This document shows, in pieces, positions 10,112-18,402 of a DNA stretch of 19,222 bases (position 1 is the stretch's first letter; each line of letters starts with the position of its first letter). The translations under genes and the position numbers were made by a program. The DNA lies in assembly GCA_902984215.1 (NCBI GenBank), contig CADWAF010004402.1, positions 1 to 19,222 on the forward strand, given 5' to 3'. Under the pieces are notes generated by a model that was not told the origin of the DNA, did no database searches, and saw only the letters and a list, made by a program, of their open reading frames with translations. This stretch comes from Willaertia magna (Eukaryota > Heterolobosea > Eutetramitea > Acrasida > Naegleriidae).

Positions 10112-12815
10112 CTAATCAATTTGTTGTCTTAAAAGTTGCAGATCGGGTTTCTTTAAGGCGTTCATAATGTCGGCAAACTCTGAGGAAGTCAATTGAAACA
10201 ACTACAACATTTTAGTGAAATATGATTAAAAGAAACTTACTGATAGTGGTAAATCTAACTCATTTATCTCAAGTTTGTTTGCTTCTTCTTCTATCTTATT
10301 CTTTTCTGATTCTATATAATCCATTATTGCTTGTTTTTGTTGTTGCAATTTACCTGCAAGTACTCCAATTTCGTTTTCTTTCTGTTGTTTTATTTGTTTC
10401 ATATTCTTTTCCATTTCCAAAATAATTGATTCCTTTACTTTAAATAAGTGCTGGTATTCTTGCACTTTAATATCTAATTCTTTCTTTAAAGCTAAGACTT
10501 CCTCTTCTTTCTTCTCATACATTTCTTTTAATGATTTACAACGTTCTTCCAATTCGTAAATCATTTTCTCCTTTTGTTTTTCTTTTCTTTGATTTTCGAA
10601 TGAAATGTCTTTCAACTTTGTTTTCAATGTACATATATTGGTTAAAATATCCTTATTCTCACCTTCCAATAGATTTATCTTAGTTTTAAAATCCTTTATC
10701 ATTTGATCTTTTCTTTGAATATCCTTAATTAATTTCTTTATTTTTTCCTCATTTTCATTAGAATCCTTAGTTTTAATTGTAAGCTCAGTAACTTTCTTGG
10801 TTTCTTGTTCTTTTTCTTCTTTTATGGTTGAAAGTAACTCATTCTTCCTGGCAAGCTCATCTTGTGTTGATTTTAAATTTCGTTTTAGGTTGTTAATTGT
10901 ATTATTTCTATTGAAATAATGTTAAAAAAATTAATTTTAATTGAAACTTACAATTTCTGCCAATCCTCAGTTAATTGTGAATTTTTATCCAATTGTTCTT
11001 TGAACATTTCCTTTTCCATTTTTGTAGATTTTTGAAAATCAGTTAATTGCTTAGTGATAGATTTAAGTTTTTCTCTCAATTCTTCATTAACTAGTTCTGA
11101 GTTATTGAGCTTGTTTTCTAAATCTTTCACTTGATCTTGGTATAACCTTAGTTCTTGTATATGGCTTAGTTTATCTTTCTTGTACTTCTTTTTTTTATCA
11201 GACAGTTGTTTTGTAAAAGATCTAAGATTTTCTCTTGTCTCCTCCAATTCTATCTCTATATCCTTAATTCTTTTAGAATATTCTTCATTTTGTGAGGCTA
11301 TGTGTTCATAGTCTTCTTTTAAAGATCCATGATGATATTGTAACTTCGAAAAATTAGCCAGTTGTGATTTATATGTTGAAATAATTTGATTGGCGTCATT
11401 CAATTTGGTTTGCAAATTCTCATGTTCCTCCTTTAAAATATAATATTTTTCCATTAAATCATCAATCTCTTTTTGTTTATCATTCACATCTTCTTCTAGT
11501 TGTTTATTAAGTAAGTTATATTTTTCCAAAGTTTCTTGCTTCGAACTTAAATCCTCACTTAAAGTGCTTACTTCAAGCTCAAGTTGAGAGTTTGTTTTTT
11601 GTAATTCTGTCTTTAGCAATGTTTTTTCACTTTGTAAATTTTCAATATAATCCTTGGCATCATTTAGTTTACTTTCCAATTCATTTCGTATTTGTACCAA
11701 TTTTTCATTTTGTTTCTTGTAATTTTGATTACTCTCTTTTAACTTGGGAACTTTTTTAGCATCTTCATGTAATTCATCCATCTTCTTTCTTTGACTTGTT
11801 ATAACACTTAACAATCTTTGCACGTTATATTGTTCTTGATGTAGATTATTTACCGTTTTTCCAAATTTCTCAAAATATTGTTTATATGTTTCTTGTTCCT
11901 CTACCAATTTCTTCTTCTCTTCTTCGTTTTTTATTTCTCCTTCTTCTCTTAGTTTTATTTCTTGAGCTAATTTACCTCCAAGAAAAGAAATTTGTTGTAG
12001 TAATTCCGAATTCTTTCTATTTACTCCATTCAACTCATTCTTATAATTTTCACTTTGATTTCTAACTTCTTCTAATTGTTGTCTAAAATTATTTAACAGT
12101 TGTTTTAACTCCTTGTTTTTAGCTTTGGAACGTTCATATTTTTTTATCAATAATCTTTCCTCCTCCAACTTTCTTTTCTCTTCTTCTTTTTTCTTCTCCA
12201 GGCCTTCCTTTGTCAATGAATCTTTTTCAAGCATTCCTTTAAGGTATGATATTTCACTACCTAGCTCTAGACTTCTCTCTACTAAGGTTATATTCTCGTT
12301 TTTTGTCGTTTCTATTATTCCTTTTAAATCTGTTATTTGCTTTTGATGGTTTGAGTTACTTTCCTGCAATTGCCTATTTTCTTGTTTTAAAGATTTAACA
12401 TTATTTTGTAATTCTATATTTTCTTTAAGGATTTGGTCTTTGGAGGCTATCTCGGCCTCTAATCTTTTAGAAAGGTTAGTTATTGTTTGTTTTATATCGG
12501 AACCCATAATTTTATTTACAATCCCCGAAAGTTGTTCATTGTTACTTTCAGTTGAATCTAACAATTCTTTTGTTTCCTCAAGCTTCCTTTGAATTTCGGA
12601 AGCAATCTTATTACTATCCCCTAATTCTTTTTCCAATTGATTTATCTTTGCGTCCTTACTTTTAATCATTTCCAAAATGTTCTCCATCTCAGGTCTTCCC
12701 AACGGATTAATTAAACCTTAAAAAACTAATTCAATACTTACATTAAAGGAGGAAGTGTTAAAGAACTATTAGTACTGGAAACAGAAAGATCTGGGGTGCC
12801 ATTAGGATCGGACAT
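10112..12815 (-). CDS. Long coiled-coil protein of unknown function
   Basis: Four exons (12815-12742, 12694-10952, 10907-10241, 10201-10112) give 857 aa. I do not recognise the family. After a Ser/Thr/Pro-rich N-terminus of about 25 residues, residues 26 to about 825 are almost unbroken heptad-like sequence rich in Leu, Glu, Lys, Gln and Asn, predicting a long parallel coiled coil. There are no enzyme motifs, membrane segments or signal peptide. The last 30 residues, encoded by their own exon (LFQLTSSEFADIMNAL then KKPDLQLLRQQID), are less charged and could be a targeting or docking cap. Such proteins usually act as tethers or structural parts of Golgi, centrosome/basal body or cytoskeleton, but nothing here selects among these. 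The start is the first ATG of a short first exon. It lies 53 bp downstream of the stop of the preceding gene on the same strand. The first splice acceptor is the least certain point. Confidence 0.82.
10202..10240 (-). other. Intron 3 of the coiled-coil gene (39 bp)
   Basis: Donor GTAAGT, acceptor TTGTAG, phase 0. This is the shortest intron in the window. Without it the frame stops after four more codons (VSFF); with it the frame continues for 29 residues to TAG. Confidence 0.9.
10908..10951 (-). other. Intron 2 of the coiled-coil gene (44 bp)
   Basis: Donor GTAAGT, acceptor CAATAG, phase 2. The join makes a TTA codon and keeps the coiled-coil frame open into the next exon. Confidence 0.93.
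12695..12741 (-). other. Intron 1 of the coiled-coil gene (47 bp)
   Basis: Donor GTAAGT, phase 2. The acceptor GGGAAG is the only nearby AG that restores the frame into PEMENILEM; two AGs further upstream in the intron lead to in-frame stops. The acceptor lacks a clear pyrimidine run, so this join is less certain than the others. Confidence 0.75.
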
Positions 12816-12868
12816 GCGTTTTTTATTAAATAAAAAATGGTAAACTATTTTGGAGGGAAAGTAAATTT

Positions 12869-13210
12869 TTATTTCTTCTTTCTTATCGGTTTTCCAGGTT
12901 GAGGGTGGACGTGCTCTGAGTAGTCAACTGTTGATGTGTTAATATGAAGTCTAGGGTTAATAATTTTAATATCTCTCATATGAGCCCTTTCTAAATCAGT
13001 TTCATTGTAATTACTTCTATTTAAATAATCAAAAGAAGATTGGTCTACTTCGTCATTTAACGGACCGGGATTGTTTTCTCCAGTAAACGCACCGGTTCCT
13101 CTGGGTAAATAAGTTTTTTCATGTGTTTCGGGATTTACTTCTGTATCTTGTTCGTCATAAACTTCTCTGTGCCTAGAGAATGTTACTTTATCACGTCTTT
13201 TGTTAGTCAT
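12869..13210 (-). CDS. Small basic protein of unknown function (113 aa)
   Basis: A single-exon frame with an ATG in A-rich context and a TAA at the end. The composition is polar, with Arg/Lys clusters at both ends (N-terminal NKRRDK, C-terminal KPIRKKK) and many Asn, Asp, Pro and Tyr. The middle holds YLPRGTGAFTGENNPGP and a DYLNRSNY segment. There is no signal peptide, membrane segment or coiled coil, and it is probably mostly disordered. The codon use and clean start and stop support a real gene. The overall look, short with scattered Pro and aromatic residues, resembles small microtubule-associated proteins of cilia, but I cannot match any family and this is only an impression. Its stop overlaps an AATAAA (12868-12873 on the minus strand), and the coiled-coil gene starts 53 bp further on. 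Confidence 0.75.
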   Translation of the reverse strand: MTNKRRDKVTFSRHREVYDEQDTEVNPETHEKTYLPRGTGAFTGENNPGPLNDEVDQSSFDYLNRSNYNETDLERAHMRDIKIINPRLHINTSTVDYSEHVHPQPGKPIRKKK

Positions 13211-13883
13211 ATTTTCTTAACGTTTTTAATTATTAAATAATAACTAGTTTATTTTGAATGAACCTTAGTTAGGGTTGCAACAAAAAACATTTAAACTAAA
13301 GTGTTTTAGATTATAATATTATAAAACAAGAACAAAGCATTGCAAGGGAAACAAAAGGAAAATTACCATTGTTTTTTGATTGCATTGTTCATCGCCAACA
13401 GTGTTGGTAAGAGATGCAGTGAACTGTAAATGACAGAACTTGTTTTGTAAAGTAACCTATGTATTTCGAGATGGAACTTTGACTGAAATTTATCAAAAGC
13501 ACAAAGTCGATCACTCAAAAAAAATCAGATTTAAAAAAAAATATCAAAATAACCCAAGCTGTACACTAAAGGTTAGTATCATTACTTTCTGAAATATTTG
13601 TTAACAATAATGTTATTATCTTTTTCCATCGCGATTTTTTACCTGTTCAATAACAACCATTGATTGTCATCCATTAATTTTATAATGTTTAAATGATGAC
13701 TTTTAAATGAACTTTTTGTTATCAAAAAAAAAATAATTTTTAAATCAAAAAAAAATTTTAAAAAAAACATCAAACTTTGCTGGTTTTCCTTCCAACTTTA
13801 TCCACTTGTTTGATCTTTCCCTTTTGATCTACAACCCAAACCCTATAACACACTTTGAATAAAACCTATACAGCCATTGGAAA
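13211..13883. promoter_or_regulatory. Divergent intergenic region upstream of cullin-3
   Basis: This 673-bp region lies between the 113-aa gene (minus) and cullin-3 (plus). Five A runs of 8-10 bases occur on the plus strand at 13517-13524, 13533-13541, 13724-13733, 13747-13755 and 13760-13767, several preceded by ATC. Such poly(dA:dT) tracts often keep promoters free of nucleosomes. I found no ORF of useful length and no RNA gene. Confidence 0.55.
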
Positions 13884-16253
13884 ATGCCATTAGTTATTCC
13901 AAAGAAATTATTAGATTCAACAAAGCCTTTATCTCAAAATGATGCCAATAAAATTATGGAACAAATTACTCAAGCCATAGATGATGTCTATGAGGAAAAG
14001 GCTACAACAATGGATTATAAAAAATTATATGAGTAAGTATCTATATTTATAATATAGTACCTTTTAACCTAACCGATCGTAAATAATAGCCAAGCCTATC
14101 AACTAGTTACTAAAAACTACGGTGAGAAATTATATGATAAAGTTAGAAGTACTATTGCAAAGCATACTCAAGGAGTTTGTCAAGATATTACAAGACAAAC
14201 CGATTCAACATTCCTAAGTTATTTACTAACAGTATGGAAGAAATATAGAAAAGCAGCTTGTACTATAAGAGATTTATTATTATTTTTAGATGAACAATGG
14301 GTAGAAAGACAAAGTACTCATGATCATAAAATTAAAACTGTATTTGAACAAGGTATTTTTATATTCCGTGAAGATGTACTTATAAAATTAACAGATCGTG
14401 TACAAAGATTAATGTTATTAATGATTCAAAAAGAAAGAGATGGTACTGAAGTTGCAGATAAATTCTTATTACGTAATTTAACTCAAATGATGGTTGAAAT
14501 TGATAAAGAGAAAGTTTATATTCCAGTTTTTGAAACTAAATTCTTAGATGAATCTCATAATTATTATAAAGTTGAAGCTCAAAAGTTCTTTGATAATTCT
14601 ACTGCAGTTGATTATTTAAAACGTATTCAACAACGTTTAAAGGAAGAAACTGAAAGAGCAGAACGTTGTTTAGATGTAGATACTAAAGCAAAGATTGAAA
14701 ATGTTGTAAAACAAGAAATGATTGAAAAGTATAAAGAATTAGTTGTAAAGAAAGAAGGTTCAGGAGTTTTAGTTATGTTAAAGGATAAGAAAGAACAAGA
14801 ATTAAGATTAATTTATGACGTTTTAAGTTTAGTTGAAGGTGCATTAGAACCAACAATTGATATCTTTAGAGAATATGTTAGTGAACAAGGTATGGCTATT
14901 GTAAAGGATGAAGAAAAAGATAAGGATTATTTAACTTTAGTTACCGATGTAATTGCTTTAAGAGTTTATTATGATGAATTATTATTAAGATCATTCAGTA
15001 CTAGACAAGGTGCTGCAACTGTAGGTGGTGGTGTTTCTAAAACTAAAAAGACAAATACTTTTATTCGTGACAAGGATTTCTCTAAAGCAACAAAGGATGC
15101 TTTTGATAAAGTTGTGAATGCAAATGAAAGATTCCCTGAATATTTATCTTTATTATTAGATAAGAAGTTAAAGAAAGGTAAACAACAAGTTGAAGAAGAA
15201 CAATTAGATCAATTCTTTGATAATGTTATTATGGTATTTAGACATGTCAAAGATAAGGACGTTTTTGAAAAGTATTATAAAGAACATTTAGCTGTTCGTT
15301 TATTAGAAGAAAGATCTGCATCTGATGATGCTGAAAAGTCTTTCCTTACTAAATTAAAGGCTGAATTTGGTGTTCAATTTACTACCCGTTTGGAAGGTAT
15401 GTTCAAGGATATGAAGTTAAGTAAGGATTTAATGAATCAATGGGGTGAATACACTGAAAAGACACCTATTGATATGAATGTACAAGTTTTAACACATGGT
15501 TATTGGCCTAATACTACTACATCTAAATGTGAATTCCCAGAACAAGATATTATTAAATCTGCTGAAATTTTCGCAAAGTTCTATTTAGGTCAACACAATG
15601 GTAGAAAGTTAACTTGGCAATACAATTTAGGTAATGCTAACTTGTCAATGAATGGTTTTGCACAAAAATTCGAATTAGCAGTTTCTACTTATCAAATGGC
15701 AATTTTACTTTTATTCAATGAACATGAAAAATTATCATTTGGCGAAATTGAAGAATATACAAAGATACCATCATTCGATTTAAGAAAGAATATTGCTCAA
15801 TTAGTTAAACCTGTAGATGATGGTGAGCAATACAAGAAGTTCAGTAAAATTTTGATTGCAAAATCTGGTAATGAGGAAAGTGGTGATAATGCTGCAAAGA
15901 AGACAACTTTAGATAAAACAACTGTTTTCGTTCCAAACGCAAACTTTAAGAGTAGAAAATTGAAGGTAAATGCAATGCCTCCAATCAGTAAACAAACTGA
16001 TGATGGTGCACAAAAGATTAATGCTCAAGTTGAAGAAGAAAGAAAGATGGTTGTTGATGCAGTTATTGTTCGTATCATGAAGGCAAGAAAAGTACTAAAT
16101 CACCGTGAATTAGTTTTAGAAACTACTAAACAATTACAACAAAGATTCATGCCTGCACCAAACTTGATTAAGAAACGTATTGAAAATTTAATTGAACGTG
16201 AATATTTAGAAAGAGATGAAAATGATAGACAAACTTATAAATACTTAGCATAA
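13884..16253 (+). CDS. CUL3: Cullin-3, scaffold of CRL3 ubiquitin ligases
   Basis: Exons 13884-14032 and 14090-16253 give 770 aa, almost the size of human CUL3 (768). Cullin-3 bridges BTB substrate adaptors at its N-terminus and RBX1 with the E2 at its C-terminus. Features shared with CUL3 are the AYQLVTKNYGEKLYDK helix in the first cullin repeat just after the intron, EYLSLLLDKKLKKG near 397, KDVFEKYYKEHLAVRLL near 440, LEGMFKDM near 493, and the C-terminal winged helix. The neddylation site is intact: Lys714 in IVRIMKARK, 57 residues from the end, which closes YKYLA. The N-terminal extension before the first repeat is short but present; in CUL3 this segment helps bind BTB/3-box partners. 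The start is an ATG in AAAATG context. Codon use is strongly biased (Leu mostly TTA, Gln CAA, Glu GAA), as in well-expressed genes. AATAAA hexamers follow the stop at 16270-16280. Confidence 0.95.
14033..14089 (+). other. Spliceosomal intron of cullin-3 (57 bp)
   Basis: Donor GTAAGT, acceptor AATAG, phase 2, with a CCTAAC branch-like element before the acceptor. The join gives GAC (Asp) and restores LYDQAYQLV. Unspliced, the frame stops immediately (GAG TAA). Confidence 0.94.
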
Positions 16254-16381
16254 ATTTATTTATTGTAAAAATAAAATAAAACCTTTTCATAATTCCTTAT
16301 CAAATTCGTTTCAACCCAATTTAACAATTTCCAGGTGTCCAGTGGGATAGATAATGGTAGTAACCAATTTCAAGATTTATT
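16254..16381. terminator. Convergent 3' region between cullin-3 and the ArsB-type transporter
   Basis: The two genes end 128 bp apart on opposite strands. Overlapping AATAAA hexamers for cullin-3 lie at 16270-16275 and 16275-16280. For the transporter, AATAAA (minus strand, 16376-16381) follows the TAA stop directly. No other feature was seen. Confidence 0.55.
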
Positions 16382-18328
16382 TTAAATACTCTCTTCACTT
16401 GACAACAAGTACATCTCTACAAAAATACTAAACCCTCCAACTAAAATAACAAAAGGGGTAATAACCATTCCAATTTTCAGGAATGTAAAATAATTGAGTT
16501 GTTTGTTTGTGACACCATTTTGTCTAACAATACTTATAAACATAATGCCTGCTAGTGCACCAAACAACGTAATATTAGCTCCAAAATTAGATCCTAAAAT
16601 TAAGGCAAACATAGATGCCTTTCTTTGTAAAGGAGTTAATAATGCTTTATAATTCTTATTTGAAATTATTGTCGAAAATAATATTGACATTGGTTGATTG
16701 TTAATCACATTACATGCAAAGGAAGATAAAAAGCTCATAACTAGAGTTGATGATAATAATTCCAACAATAAACTATTTTGTGATTGTCCAATAGAAGCAA
16801 ATGACACAATCAACTCTGCAATTTTCTTTGATAACAAATCAGTCCAACCATAAACATTCAATAACTGAACAATTGTAAACATACTTATAATAAATGGTAC
16901 AATACTCCAAGGTAAACGTTTAGTAACTCTCCAAATACATAAATCAATAAACATAATTTTACTAATCTTCTTATTATTTTCATTATATTTCTTTACAATT
17001 TGTAAAATATCAATAATTAAATCATAAATAAAACAAATTAAAAAAAAGAAACAAGTAACTATCTCAGGTGGTAACGTAGCTTCATTATTTGATGAAAAAT
17101 TAGGTATAATTGAATTTAAAGGAATAACTGAAGATACACTTAACACTAATAAACATAATAATAATAAAATTGTTTTAAAAATAGCACTTTTCTTTTCCAA
17201 ATGAATTGAAAATGGATTATTACTATCATCACCATTACTCTCTACATTTATATTGTCAATGGTTTCATTATTAATATGATGAATAGGTAATTCTTTATTT
17301 TCTTCTTCATTATTTTCTACAACAAGATTTGTAGAGTTATGATCTACAATTTCTTCATTTAATTCAATTGTAATTGTATTATTATTATTTAATAATTGTT
17401 GTTGTTGTTGATTATTTAAAGTAGTAGATGATGATGTTTCAATAAATTTAGGTATGTCAGAATAAAATAAAACATATAATAAAACAAAACATGTCAATCC
17501 AGATGAAATTGCTGGGAATGCCATCCATTTTAAATAACCAATAAAATTTAAATTATAACTTAAAGCAACAATTAAATTTGTTGGATTACCAATAATTAAT
17601 AAAACCGACCAAACATTTGCTAAAAAGAATTGTGACATTATAAATGGAACTGGATTTAAATTTTTTGAAAATTTACAAAGATAACAACAAATTGGTGTTA
17701 ATGTTAAAATTACAATATCATTTGAAGTAAATATTGTTAACAAAGAAGAAAATAAAGAAAATCCTAAAAATAGAACATGTCCTCTTTGTTTTGATTTTAT
17801 AATTATAAAATTTGCAATATATTGAAATACTCCACTTAAATCTAAACTTACACATAAATAAGAAAGTGACATAAATAATAATAAAATACTATATGGTTTT
17901 AAGTTTTGAGTTTCACTTCCTAATAATCCAATTTTTAAATCATTTAAACTTAATGTTTGAAATAAAAATAATAAAATTAATGATAAAATAGATGAAAATG
18001 TCATATCTAAAGGTAATTTATAAAATTCAATTGTTGGAAAATTATTCTCTTCAACACGTTCTTCTAAAGATTGTTGAACATTTTCAATTCTTCTATTTTT
18101 AAATAATTTTGCTTTTAGATATAGTCCTAATTTTTTAAGAAAAGAAAATTTTGGAAATATTGGAATAGAAGGAGATGTAATAATACATATAATATCTATA
18201 AAGAAAATTATTAATCAGATATAAGCTTGAATAGAGTTTTTCTTTTCGGTATTATTATTATTGTCATCTTTACTATTGTTATTGGATGACAATAGTTGAA
18301 GAAAAATTTCGGAATGTGAAACGCTCAT
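16382..18328 (-). CDS. ArsB-type transporter (ion transporter superfamily)
   Basis: Exons 18328-18274 and 18195-16382 give 622 aa with about 11-12 hydrophobic segments in two halves. Family signatures are TSNDIVILTLTPI near 185-197, IGNPTNLIVAL near 220, YSDIPKF at the end of the first half (265), and in the second half NVINNQPMSI and GSNFGANITLFGALAG; these match the arsenite/organic-anion/Na+-H+ ArsB-NhaD-P protein group. The substrate could be arsenite or another anion and cannot be fixed from sequence. The halves are joined by a long cytoplasmic loop (265-353) of low complexity with a Gln5 run and many Asn and Glu, typical of AT-rich protist genomes. The N-terminal model depends on a 78-bp intron; without it an in-frame TGA interrupts the frame after 37 codons. 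The ATG follows an A9 run and is 74 bp past the stop of the next cyclase gene. An ATG at 18004 could serve as an internal start giving 540 aa. Confidence 0.85.
17393..17411 (-). repeat. Short CAA trinucleotide run coding polyglutamine
   Basis: Consecutive CAA codons on the minus strand encode Gln5 in the central loop of the transporter, next to Asn runs. It is a low-complexity microsatellite within coding sequence and may vary in length between strains. Confidence 0.6.
18196..18273 (-). other. Proposed intron near the 5' end of the transporter gene (78 bp)
   Basis: Donor GTAAAG, acceptor TTTATAG, phase 1, with CTGAT (a CTRAY branch match) about 20 nt before the acceptor and a T-rich run between. 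It removes an in-frame TGA. It is longer than all other introns here and the only one whose donor departs from GTAAG, so it is less secure. Because 78 is a multiple of three, the frame on both sides is the same. Confidence 0.65.
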
Positions 18329-18402
18329 TTTTTTTTGCGATTGTAAAGTGAGAGGGACAGCCGACACTGTAGTAGAGGTTGTAAAGTTGTGTATTTATTA
18401 AA
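18329..18402. promoter_or_regulatory. 74-bp spacer between cyclase copy 2 stop and transporter start
   Basis: Both genes are on the minus strand. The spacer holds AATAAA for the cyclase (minus, 18394-18399, three bases past its stop) and an A9 run next to the transporter ATG. Any transporter promoter must fit here or lie within the cyclase coding sequence. Confidence 0.5.

Noticed and set aside
12113..12346. Plus-strand frame inside the coiled-coil gene.
   Set aside because: Antisense shadow of Glu/Lys-rich coding sequence; no independent evidence.
12695..12741. Upstream AG acceptors for the first intron of the coiled-coil gene.
   Set aside because: Joining at either of the two earlier AGs gives TAA within a few codons; only the AG at 12695-12696 keeps the frame.
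18216..18218. TGA as selenocysteine or a reassigned codon in the transporter.
   Set aside because: TGA is used as a normal stop at 182-184, no SECIS-like element is evident by eye, and a plausible intron removes it.
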